Source of the DNA: Dehalococcoidia bacterium
GTDB lineage: Bacteria; Chloroflexota; Dehalococcoidia; GIF9; AB-539-J10
Length of the DNA: 32,111 nucleotides
Assembly: GCA_016933195.1 (NCBI GenBank)
Contig: JAFGBN010000018.1
Span: 1-32,111 of the forward strand
Direction: 5' to 3'
The notes below the pieces were generated by a model. The model worked only from the letters and a program-made list of their open reading frames with translations. It made no database searches and was not told the origin of the DNA. Below are positions 1 to 6,584 of this stretch, piece after piece; position 1 is the first letter of the stretch, and each line of letters opens with the position of its first letter. Made by a program: the position numbers and the translations under genes.

Positions 1-75
1 ACCTGGATTCTGACTTTCCCTATCTGCGGTGTCGTCGGCTGGCTAATTGCCCTTATCTTAAAACACGCCTTTTAA
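1..75 (+). CDS. C-terminal end of a membrane protein, probably PiT-family phosphate transporter (partial)
   Basis: Frame 1 is open from the window edge to a TAA at 73-75 and encodes 24 residues ending in a hydrophobic segment (TWILTFPICGVVGW and onward to KHAF). A final transmembrane helix beginning with a W-x-L-T-x-P pattern is typical of the C-terminus of PiT-type inorganic phosphate transporters, which cotransport phosphate with cations across the inner membrane. Only the tail is visible, so the family call is an inference. Another polytopic membrane protein is possible. Confidence 0.45.
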   Translation, partial: TWILTFPICGVVGWLIALILKHAF

Positions 76-113
76 GACGAAATAAACCCCGCGCTACGAT
101 TAAATTCTCTTAA

Positions 114-150
114 TCACCTCGCCTCTCCCTTGAAGGGAGAGGCGAGGTGA
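114..150. repeat. 18-bp perfect palindrome (hairpin) downstream of the transporter
   Basis: Bases 114-131 and 133-150 are exact reverse complements around a single centre base. The arm reads TCACCTCGCCTCTCCCTT. It would form a very stable GC-rich hairpin in RNA. It lies 39 bp after the stop codon of the upstream gene, so it could act in termination or 3'-end protection. No T-run follows it on the plus strand. It may instead be a copy of a dispersed palindromic repeat. Confidence 0.75.
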
Positions 151-205
151 GGATGGCGACAAAACCTTGTTGCCTCCCAAGAACATCTGTGCTATTATCA
201 CGGCG

Positions 206-379
206 ATGAAGCTATTAAAAGCAGCCCTGGAGAAACAGGATTACAACCTGGCGGCACATGTCCTCGTCTATGGACTGATGAAAGCGCAGGTAAAATACCC
301 AAACTTTTCTTCAAAGTTCCTGGGGCACCGTGACTATTATGGCAAGAAGAACGACAAAAGGCAGCGGCGAAAGGAGTAA
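206..379 (+). CDS. Small hypothetical protein, first ORF of the terminase module
   Basis: An ATG at 206 opens a 57-aa frame with an amphipathic helical start (MKLLKAALEKQDYNLAAHVL) and a very basic tail (KKNDKRQRRKE). I do not recognise a family. It runs in the same direction as the next two genes and overlaps the start of the next by 41 bp, which suggests translational coupling. The same frame is open upstream to a TTG at 167. No good ribosome binding site is visible before the ATG. It could be a small packaging accessory or a chance ORF. Confidence 0.4.
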   Translation: MKLLKAALEKQDYNLAAHVLVYGLMKAQVKYPNFSSKFLGHRDYYGKKNDKRQRRKE

Positions 380-683
380 CCCATATGGATTTTACCGTCT
401 TGCCCTGGATGAAGCAGAGAAGGTGGAATTTGAAGAAGCCTCGCAAGTTGAAGGGATTGATGAGGAGATTGCCCTTCTTAGAGTAAAGCTCAGGGAGCTT
501 GTGGAAAATCAGCCCGATAGGATTGACCTGCATTTCTCCGCCGCCAACACCATAGCCAGACTGGTCAAAACCAGGTACCAGATCAGCAAAGAGCAGAAGA
601 AGCCCCTCAAGGAAGCCATCACCAAGGTGCTTGCTGAAATAGCGATGCCTCTTGGAATAGGCATAGGCATCAGTAAGCTTTAG
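339..683 (+). CDS. Small terminase subunit-like protein (hypothetical)
   Basis: ATG at 339 gives 114 residues; a GTG three codons upstream (330) is the alternative start. The N-terminus is basic and glycine/serine rich (MARRTTKGSGERSN). The rest is predicted helical with a patterned core (EIALLRVKLRELVE, then NTIARLVKTRYQISKEQKK). Small helical proteins of this size and composition immediately before a terminase large subunit commonly occupy the DNA-recognition (TerS) position in phage packaging modules. That role is inferred mainly from context, because no diagnostic motif is visible. It overlaps the preceding 57-aa ORF and is separated from terL by 129 bp that include a dispersed repeat. 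Confidence 0.55.
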   Translation: MARRTTKGSGERSNPYGFYRLALDEAEKVEFEEASQVEGIDEEIALLRVKLRELVENQPDRIDLHFSAANTIARLVKTRYQISKEQKKPLKEAITKVLAEIAMPLGIGIGISKL

Positions 684-718
684 CATTATGTATAACTGAG
701 AGGACGGCTTTGTATTTC

Positions 719-750
719 GCCATTGCGAGGGCGAAGTTCCGAACCAATCT
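719..750. repeat. Dispersed palindromic-type repeat, copy 1
   Basis: This 32-bp stretch starts GCCATTGCGAGG and ends CCGAACCAATCT. It matches, in reverse complement, the repeat at 5432-5464 (ends AGATTGCTTCGG and CCTCGCAATGGC). It lies between the TerS-like gene and the preferred ATG of terL. This argues that the TTG-extended N-terminus of terL (from 723) is repeat sequence and not protein. Confidence 0.6.
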
Positions 751-812
751 CAATCTCCAGCAGAAAGCGCTTAACGGGTAAGCAATACCAAATTTGCATT
801 AGTAGATACAAA

Positions 813-2192
813 ATGAAGCTAAGACCCTATCAAAACGAAGTAGCCAAGGCCGTACTGGACAGCATCCAGAACGGAAAAGGCCTGACCTTCTCAGTGGAGA
901 TTGCCCGCCAGGGAGGCAAGAACGAACTCTCGGCCCACCTGGAAGTCCTGCTATTGACCCTCTACATGGCCAGGGGTGGCAACCTGGTTAAGTGCTCCCC
1001 CACGTTCAAGCCTCAGACCATCATATCGATGCAGAGGCTTAAGGAAAGGCTCGATGAGTTCGGCTACGACGGCATCTATCATACCGAAATGGGATATATC
1101 ATCACCCTCGGCAGCGCCAGGGAGATATTCCTGTCGGCGGAGGAGTCGTCTTCGGTTGTGGGACATACCGCCGATATTCTCCTGGAGATCGACGAGTCCC
1201 AGGACGTCAGCAAAGAAAAATACACCAAGGAGTTCCGCCCTATGGGCTCCTCCACCAACGTAACCACCATACACTACGGCACAACCTGGGACGACGCCAC
1301 GCTACTGGAGGAGATAAAGCAGACCAACATCGAATTACAGAACAAGGACGGCATCAAGCGCCACTTTAGATTCGACTGGCAGGAGGTGGCCCGGCACAAC
1401 CCGGCATACGGCAGCTATGTTGAAGGCGAGAAAATAAGGCTAGGAGAGAACCACCCGCTATTCCGCACGCAGTATGCTTTGCTACCCATCAGTGGAGGCG
1501 GAGGCTTTCTTACCCGCCAGCAGATAGTCTTGATGATGGGCACGCACCTCAGACTCAAAGAGCCGCAGGACCGCACGGTGCCTTACATCGCAGGAATAGA
1601 TTTGGCAGGCGAGAGGGAGGAGACCAGGGAAGAAGCCCTTATGGCAGCCAGGCCAAAGCAGGACTCCACCGTCATCACAATAGCGCAGATGGAAACCGCC
1701 CAGCACTCCCGATTTCTATTAGCCGAGCCAACCCTTAAGGTGGTGGAGCAATACCAGTGGACGGGCACTCCGCACAGCAGGCTATACCCTCAAATGGTGG
1801 ATATCCTCAAGAAGTGGAATTGCCACAGGGTCCTGGTTGACGCTACCGGTATCGGCCAGCCAGTGGCCAGCTTCTTGAGAAAAGAGCTCGGCAGCCGGGT
1901 ACACCCGTTCACATTTACCCAGAGGAGCAAATCGGACATGGGCTTCGAGCTATTGTCCTTCGTTAATAGCGGCAGGCTAAAGCTGTATAAACAGGACGGC
2001 TCCAAGGAATACAAGGAGACCATGTTTCAGCTGGAGAAGGCCAGGGCTCAATACCGTCCCAATCAGACCATGAACTTCTACGTCGACCCCCAGGAGGGGC
2101 ACGACGACTTTTTGATGAGCCTGGCCCTGGCAGCAGAAGCAGCCAGAGACTTTAGCCCCAGAGCAGCCAAAGGTCTATTGAGGGCAAGTTAG
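813..2192 (+). CDS. terL: Phage terminase large subunit (ATPase plus nuclease)
   Basis: This is a 459-residue protein from the ATG at 813. The frame is also open back to a TTG at 723, but that extension is a dispersed repeat. In phages this protein drives DNA into the prohead with an N-terminal ATPase and cuts concatemers with a C-terminal RNase H-fold nuclease. Visible here are a Walker A-like loop A31-R-Q-G-G-K-N, a Walker B strand ending in D127-E128, and acidic nuclease positions in GIDLAG (D263), VDATG (D343) and HDDFLMSL (D431/D432). The length is normal for the family and both domains look intact. No portal, capsid or tail gene is adjacent, so this is an orphan packaging gene, either a prophage remnant or a gene kept for another use. 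No clear ribosome binding site precedes the ATG. Confidence 0.85.
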   Translation: MKLRPYQNEVAKAVLDSIQNGKGLTFSVEIARQGGKNELSAHLEVLLLTLYMARGGNLVKCSPTFKPQTIISMQRLKERLDEFGYDGIYHTEMGYIITLGSAREIFLSAEESSSVVGHTADILLEIDESQDVSKEKYTKEFRPMGSSTNVTTIHYGTTWDDATLLEEIKQTNIELQNKDGIKRHFRFDWQEVARHNPAYGSYVEGEKIRLGENHPLFRTQYALLPISGGGGFLTRQQIVLMMGTHLRLKEPQDRTVPYIAGIDLAGEREETREEALMAARPKQDSTVITIAQMETAQHSRFLLAEPTLKVVEQYQWTGTPHSRLYPQMVDILKKWNCHRVLVDATGIGQPVASFLRKELGSRVHPFTFTQRSKSDMGFELLSFVNSGRLKLYKQDGSKEYKETMFQLEKARAQYRPNQTMNFYVDPQEGHDDFLMSLALAAEAARDFSPRAAKGLLRAS

Positions 2193-2439
2193 ACAGATCA
2201 TCTCATACTGCCCTCAGTCTTCTCAGTTTGCTACTTCATATCCTTTAACAGAGATTCTTCGCTACTCTCTGAAGCAAACTGTTTATCAACCCCAGGCTCC
2301 AGAAGAGCCTGACTATCCCATCGCTAGCAACGTAGCAACTTATCACATAGCCAACTTCCCTACACTACCTGACGATTTCTTGAGAACCATATTTGTAGTT
2401 GCCTGATTTATCAGACACAATCGCCCAATAAATGGGCAA
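2193..2439. other. Non-coding spacer with repeat fragments
   Basis: No supported gene is seen here. The spacer holds a 9-bp inverted repeat, CAGTTTGCT at 2224-2232 and AGCAAACTG at 2273-2281. It encloses GAGATTCTTCGCTAC, which resembles one end of the dispersed repeat family seen elsewhere in the window. A second palindromic element begins at 2395. Confidence 0.5.
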
Positions 2440-2443
2440 CTAC
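2395..2443. repeat. 49-bp palindromic element overlapping the end of the tubulin-like gene
   Basis: GTAGTTGCC (2395-2403) is the exact reverse complement of GGCAACTAC (2435-2443). An inner stem, GCCCA (2423-2427) and TGGGC (2433-2437) with a 5-base loop, competes with the outer pairing. The right arm contains the TAG stop codon of the minus-strand tubulin-like gene (2440-2442). The element may also serve as a weak 3'-end hairpin for that transcript, although no T-run follows. Confidence 0.65.
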
Positions 2444-3618
2444 CCCAAACTAGGCAGCTCCTTGGCTAAATCAGCCAGGGCATCAATCTTATTCTTAGCT
2501 TCCGTTATCTCCCCTTTGTGCTCCTGTCCATATTTGACCGCCCCCTCATAGAAATCCTTTACCTTGGGAACAAAGGATAATTGGGATAATATAAGGGTAA
2601 CATCAATGAAGTGTTTTTCTCCCGGGAAATCGCCGCCTCGAATCAAAGCAGTTGGAGCCATCTCCTTGATATAATCGCTGATGCTCTTGACCATGTCCAT
2701 ATTCATTTCTCTAGGTGGACCAGACAAAATATACATAGCTTTGGCGGCATCTTTGGGGCTGCAGCCGACAGAAAGGTCAGATATAGTGGCATCCAGAGCT
2801 TGTGACCCTCTAAAGCTTTCTAGAGCCTTATCACGGAAATGTTTCTTCCTTATCTCCCAGGGAAAGCGTAAGCTGGGGAGCTCGGTTCTGCCAATTCCGA
2901 TAGCCGTCCATCCTTCTATAGTGGCAATCAAATCCCCGGCGTCTATCGTCCTTGAGCCCACATGTTTACCCTTGGTTACCTCGCCAGCGCACATCAAATC
3001 GTAGAAGGGCTCGGCAATCTGCCGATTTATCTTTTCCATGTTATTAACCAGGCTGGCATCCTTTCTCACATACCTCTGGTTATCAGCCAAAAATACGGCA
3101 TCAACCAAATCATACGTGGACTTGAGGCAGGTAGCTGAGTTATACACGCTTCTGGCCTCCGTTGCCTGCTCATGCTCAAAGGGCAGCACGACTAGAGCGT
3201 AGACTGGTCTGCTGGGGTAGCGTTCTCTAATCATCCTGGCGATTACTGGCATTGCTCCTGAGCCCGTGCCGCCAGCAGACCCGGCGATGAGCAAGAAGGC
3301 ATGCGTCTCATAGAACCTGCGCTCCGCTTTCATAGCATCCATCACCTTATCACCATCCTCCCTGGCTAACTGGGCACCAAGCTCATTTATCTTTCCCACT
3401 CCATGTCCCAATGTCTGGCGCAGGCCGATGAGTACGCGATGCATATAATCCTTCTTGATAAACTTGAGCCCTGTCAAATCCGCCTGGTCAGTATTCATGG
3501 CGAGGATAACAGGAGCTATGCTTGCTTTGCGCTCTGCATGCGCTTTAAGGTCTAGCCTGCCAAAATGGTCAGCGATCCTACAACCACACTGACCCAGTCC
3601 AATAACTGTTAGCTTCAT
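2440..3618 (-). CDS. Tubulin/FtsZ-like GTPase (non-canonical)
   Basis: This 392-aa protein has the tubulin/FtsZ nucleotide fold. The N-terminal strand-loop is GLGQCGCRI (residues 7-15). The glycine-rich tubulin signature appears as AGSAGGTGSGA (112-122). A T7-like catalytic loop, TIDAGDL followed by WTAIGIG, matches the N-x-D-x-x-D pattern of FtsZ with both aspartates kept and Asn replaced by Thr. It is expected to bind GTP and polymerise in the cytoplasm, but it is too divergent to be called the cell-division FtsZ. CetZ-like or another FtsZ paralogue is possible. AGGAGG precedes the ATG. It lies 36 bp downstream of a membrane-anchored surface protein on the same strand, suggesting one operon and a linked envelope or shape role. 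Confidence 0.8.
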   Translation of the reverse strand: MKLTVIGLGQCGCRIADHFGRLDLKAHAERKASIAPVILAMNTDQADLTGLKFIKKDYMHRVLIGLRQTLGHGVGKINELGAQLAREDGDKVMDAMKAERRFYETHAFLLIAGSAGGTGSGAMPVIARMIRERYPSRPVYALVVLPFEHEQATEARSVYNSATCLKSTYDLVDAVFLADNQRYVRKDASLVNNMEKINRQIAEPFYDLMCAGEVTKGKHVGSRTIDAGDLIATIEGWTAIGIGRTELPSLRFPWEIRKKHFRDKALESFRGSQALDATISDLSVGCSPKDAAKAMYILSGPPREMNMDMVKSISDYIKEMAPTALIRGGDFPGEKHFIDVTLILSQLSFVPKVKDFYEGAVKYGQEHKGEITEAKNKIDALADLAKELPSLG

Positions 3619-3654
3619 TTTTTAATCCTCCTACTTTTTATTTCTGTGCTTGCT

Positions 3655-5307
3655 TTAATCATACGCTACTCTCCGCCTTACACCGAAGAAGTAAACCAGC
3701 ACCCCAATGAGCACCACTATTGAAACAATGGCAACAATGAATGCCCATAGAGGCAAGAACCCAGACTTGAAGAAGTAAGCATTTGACCACTCACCGGCAT
3801 TCTGAGCCCCATCTACCGCCTTTACCCTCCAGTAATAAGTACCATATGGTAGAGCCTCAATTTCACTTAAGGTATAGCTAGTCTCGCTCAAGCCCGTCCT
3901 AGATGATATTGGATAGGCAAAATCAGCACTAGTCGCTATTTGGAAATTATAGCTAATTCCGCTATCATCTGTTACCGTTGACCATTCAAATGTCGGAGCT
4001 TGATTGCCGATAAAGCCTACTCTGCTACTATTTGCTGGCGCAGCAAGCGTCGGCTTAGACGGCGCTTGCGATTCCATAGTGAAATTGGCCGTGAACGTAG
4101 TAGAGCTACAGGTGACCACTACAGGATGATCTGCTGTATGCGTGCTTTGTGTATGAGTGGCTTCAAAGCTAATGTCTGAGAAGCTGCCATTACTATTGGT
4201 AGTACTGCTGCCTTTTTCTACCTGGTCATAGGTAACGCTCACCTGCTTATTGGCAGGGAAGCCATTGCCGGTAACGCTCAGGCTTGTGCCTACATGCCCT
4301 TCGGTGGGAGACAGCACCATGCTTGGCTTTACTTTAAATTCTACCTCATCAATGTCTTTTTTGTCGGTATACGTTCCATCAGCCGTCACGGCGTATGTAT
4401 CCATGGCAAGCTCGGGCACCTCGAGGGTTTTTGTCCAGCAGCCATCTTCATCAGCTATGATACCCGAGGCTATCATATCGTTATCAAACAATATCCTGAT
4501 ACTCTCCTCATCTTCCTCAAACCCGCTGCCCGTTACTACCAAGCTATCGCCGACATAACCCTCAGTAGTGTCTAAGCTTATCCCCGGCAGGACTTCAAAT
4601 TCGTCTTCTGCCCCTTTAATTTTATCATTTATAAGATCGTCAGCCTTGTCACCCACAGCGTAGACTTTGTGGTCTCCTTTATTGGCAGGGGGCACCTTAA
4701 AGGTAAAGTCATCCCAGCTTCCATAATCATCAACATCGATGTCCTGGGCAGATATCTCAACATAATAATCCCTATCATCTAAATGAGAACTGCCAGGGTC
4801 ATTAAGGTAAAACCTTATCTCAATTTCCGATTCATTCTCATGCCATCCCTTGCCCGTTACTCCAACCTCAGTTCCCACGGGCCCTTCTGTCTCATCTATC
4901 TCTATTGAGGGGTAAACGTTGAACTCCACGGTATCAATATCATGGTCGGGGTCGGAAGAATAGCAGATAAAAATGTCGTGTTCTCCCATGCAGCTTTCTG
5001 GTATCTCAAAATCGGTGTAAAAATAGTAAAGGCCATTCACAGTATCGTGCTCGGAGTAACTTACTTTCACATAATCCCAATCGTCTTTATCCTCGTTATA
5101 TAGTTCATAGTAGATATAGATATAAGAACCATGGGTATCATCCCAATTGCCAGATATTCTTATCTCATCTCCCACATAGCCCTCATCGCTTGAGATACTA
5201 CCGTGTGAAACATAGAAGGCCCCCGTGGCCTGGACAGGTATAGCCATGATGGGAATAGCTATAAGGCAGATGAGCAAAGCGACAATCGACCGAGATAATA
5301 ACTTCAT
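3655..5307 (-). CDS. Secreted IPT/TIG-repeat surface protein with C-terminal membrane anchor
   Basis: This 550-aa protein starts with a classical signal peptide (MKLLSRSIVALLICLIAIP, cleavage probably after PVQA). At least three repeats share a signature of the type S/E-x-T-E-G-x-V-G-T/D followed by V-T-G-x-G (for example SPTEGHVGTSLSVTGNGF), and a first, more diverged copy begins SSDEGYVGDEIRISG. This is typical of IPT/TIG immunoglobulin-like folds. A fibronectin-III-like module follows (FEWSTVTDDSGISY to YYWRVKAVDG). A single transmembrane helix (FIVAIVSIVVLIGVLVYFF) then leads to a short RRRVAYD tail. This predicts an extracellular stalk anchored in the membrane with only a few cytoplasmic residues. 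GAGGAGG precedes the ATG. It is the first gene of an operon with the tubulin-like GTPase. Confidence 0.8.
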   Translation of the reverse strand: MKLLSRSIVALLICLIAIPIMAIPVQATGAFYVSHGSISSDEGYVGDEIRISGNWDDTHGSYIYIYYELYNEDKDDWDYVKVSYSEHDTVNGLYYFYTDFEIPESCMGEHDIFICYSSDPDHDIDTVEFNVYPSIEIDETEGPVGTEVGVTGKGWHENESEIEIRFYLNDPGSSHLDDRDYYVEISAQDIDVDDYGSWDDFTFKVPPANKGDHKVYAVGDKADDLINDKIKGAEDEFEVLPGISLDTTEGYVGDSLVVTGSGFEEDEESIRILFDNDMIASGIIADEDGCWTKTLEVPELAMDTYAVTADGTYTDKKDIDEVEFKVKPSMVLSPTEGHVGTSLSVTGNGFPANKQVSVTYDQVEKGSSTTNSNGSFSDISFEATHTQSTHTADHPVVVTCSSTTFTANFTMESQAPSKPTLAAPANSSRVGFIGNQAPTFEWSTVTDDSGISYNFQIATSADFAYPISSRTGLSETSYTLSEIEALPYGTYYWRVKAVDGAQNAGEWSNAYFFKSGFLPLWAFIVAIVSIVVLIGVLVYFFGVRRRVAYD

Positions 5308-5369
5308 TTGATTAACCTCCTCTTAGTTTCTTTCCTTGCATTCCGTTTTTATTGTGAGCCTATTCTATC

Positions 5370-5491
5370 ATGTCCTTGCAATAAGCCGAAGCCCTGAGTA
5401 TAGCGAGAGGGAAGCGTGGCAACCTCCTGTAAGATTGCTTCGGCACTTTGTGCCTCGCAATGGCAAACGGAAAGACTCCTTGTAAGGACAT
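5370..5491. mobile_element. MITE-like element with 12-bp terminal inverted repeats
   Basis: ATGTCCTTGCAA (5370-5381) and TTGTAAGGACAT (5480-5491) are reverse complements with one mismatch. They bound a 122-bp non-coding segment. It contains the dispersed repeat at 5432-5464. No clear target-site duplication is visible and there is no transposase. It could be a non-autonomous element or simply a compound palindromic repeat. Confidence 0.45.
5432..5464. repeat. Dispersed palindromic-type repeat, copy 2
   Basis: This 33-bp segment begins AGATTGCTTCGG and ends CCTCGCAATGGC. It matches 719-750 in reverse complement. Degraded relatives appear at 6455-6480 and 12811-12847. Confidence 0.6.
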
Positions 5492-5729
5492 ACCATTATT
5501 ATAAACGAAATCCTCCTCAAAAAGTAAATAGTAAAATTGCACTTTTGGAACGAAGTGGTGAGAGGAGATTCACCCGGGTTGCTCCAGCATCCTGCCTATA
5601 GGATTGCTCCCATGTTAGCGCTAATCAGAGCTGCTGGCCTTCCAGCTAAATAGTCAATGAGAGCAGCGGCGTATCTTGCTGGAAAGCAAAATCTAGGCCA
5701 GCTAGTAAGGAAAAGACGATTGCCAAAAG

Positions 5730-5802
5730 TGGAGCTGGAGGGATTCGAACCCTCTACCTTTTGACTGCCAGTCAAACGCTCTCCCAATTGAGCTACAGCC
5801 CC
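5730..5802 (-). tRNA. tRNA-Ala (anticodon GGC)
   Basis: The minus strand folds into a complete cloverleaf of 73 nt. The 7-bp acceptor stem is GGGGCTG with CAGCTCC and contains the G3-U70 wobble pair that is the identity element of alanine tRNA. The D arm is GCTC/GAGC. The anticodon stem is TTTGA/TCAAA with loop CTGGCAG, so the anticodon is GGC. The T arm is GAGGG-TTCGAAT-CCCTC. The discriminator base is A and CCA is not encoded. A promoter is visible just upstream. Confidence 0.95.
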
Positions 5803-5814
5803 ATGCAGTTCATA

Positions 5815-5843
5815 AATATAACAAAAGGGATTGAGTAACTCAA
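5815..5843 (-). promoter_or_regulatory. Promoter of tRNA-Ala
   Basis: On the minus strand, TTGAGT (5843-5838) and TATATT (5820-5815) are separated by 17 bp. The expected transcription start lies a few bases before the tRNA 5' end at 5802. Confidence 0.5.
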
Positions 5844-5844
5844 G

Positions 5845-6414
5845 TCAAAAGCTTAAGCCCAGCCATTGCAGTACGGAGCGTAAACCAAAGTATCCCAGAT
5901 AGGCCAAAACCATATTCTTAATTGTCCTTCCCGCCCAAGTCGCCAGAAAAAACCTCAAGAATCCAAAACGAATCATGCCCATAAACAGGGCGAAGGGGTA
6001 ATAAAAAGGGTTGATGATAGACGCCATAAAAAAGACGCCTTTGGAACCATGGCGATGCAGCATATCGTTAAAACGAAGGTAAAGGCTATTGTTACTGTCT
6101 CGGAATAATCCTCTGCCACTATAGCCAGTAAAATATGCGGTAACAGCGCCTACAGCTTCACCGATTCCAGCTACAGCACCTACTATGGCAGGGTTCAGCA
6201 CTCCGCCCAGGGTGAAAGTAATTATCATGCCCAGACCGGGCATAGCTATAGTCCCGCTAGCAAGTATGTTGGTGATGAAACAACCAATGTAGCCATACCG
6301 TGCTATATGCTCTAAATAGCCTCGATGCTGAATAATGAAAATACATAGGGTTACGGTAATTGCTAGAGATATGCCGCCTACTAAGGCTTCCCGTTTAGTA
6401 GGTCTTCTTTTCAT
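5845..6414 (-). CDS. VTT (SNARE-associated/DedA-type) integral membrane protein
   Basis: The ATG at 6414 is preceded by GAAGGC and gives 189 residues; the frame also opens at a TTG at 6429. A basic N-terminus (MKRRPTKREAL) precedes four or five hydrophobic segments. The central glycine-rich region (GIGEAVGAVTAYFTGYSGRG) and the C-terminal stretch (RFFLATWAGRTIKNM) match the VTT/DedA fold, whose members move or flip lipids or couple to proton-motive force. It is somewhat shorter than typical DedA proteins. The exact substrate cannot be told. It stands alone between the tRNA and the clp operon. Confidence 0.7.
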   Translation of the reverse strand: MKRRPTKREALVGGISLAITVTLCIFIIQHRGYLEHIARYGYIGCFITNILASGTIAMPGLGMIITFTLGGVLNPAIVGAVAGIGEAVGAVTAYFTGYSGRGLFRDSNNSLYLRFNDMLHRHGSKGVFFMASIINPFYYPFALFMGMIRFGFLRFFLATWAGRTIKNMVLAYLGYFGLRSVLQWLGLSF

Positions 6415-6454
6415 TTTTGCCTTCGGCAAAGATTGTTACGGAAGCTTCTTGTTT

Positions 6455-6480
6455 AGATTTGGATGGGCCTCACAATGACG
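6455..6480. repeat. Degraded dispersed repeat, copy 3
   Basis: AGATTT...GGGCCTCACAATGACG resembles the repeat at 5432-5464 with several mismatches. It sits in the 170-bp spacer between the VTT gene and the clp gene; nothing else is recognisable there. Confidence 0.4.
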
Positions 6481-6584
6481 ATAGGGAGAAGCCGTCATTG
6501 GTAACAGGTTATTCCTTTTGCCTCTGAACAAACTTTGCCTCTGGCAGGTATTATACAGGAAAACTAGCCGTGGGGAACCAATAT

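Larger units (their letters stand above)
5308..5729. other. Gene-free 420-bp region with repeats
   Basis: No supported protein gene is seen between the surface-protein start and the tRNA. The left part is a MITE-like element (5370-5491) containing a dispersed repeat. The right part (5492-5729) has scattered short inverted repeats (for example TTCCAGC and GCTGGAA near 5639-5685) and nothing else I can identify. Short frames here read through the tRNA or the repeats. Confidence 0.5.

Noticed and set aside
198-686. Long minus-strand ORF of 162 aa opposite the terminase module
   Set aside because: It overlaps two better plus-strand ORFs in the direction of terL, has no family features and is cysteine and leucine rich as shadows often are.
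5596-5787. Minus-strand ORF beginning MGERLTGSQKVEGSNPSSS
   Set aside because: It is the translation of the tRNA-Ala gene; this peptide pattern is a well-known tRNA shadow.
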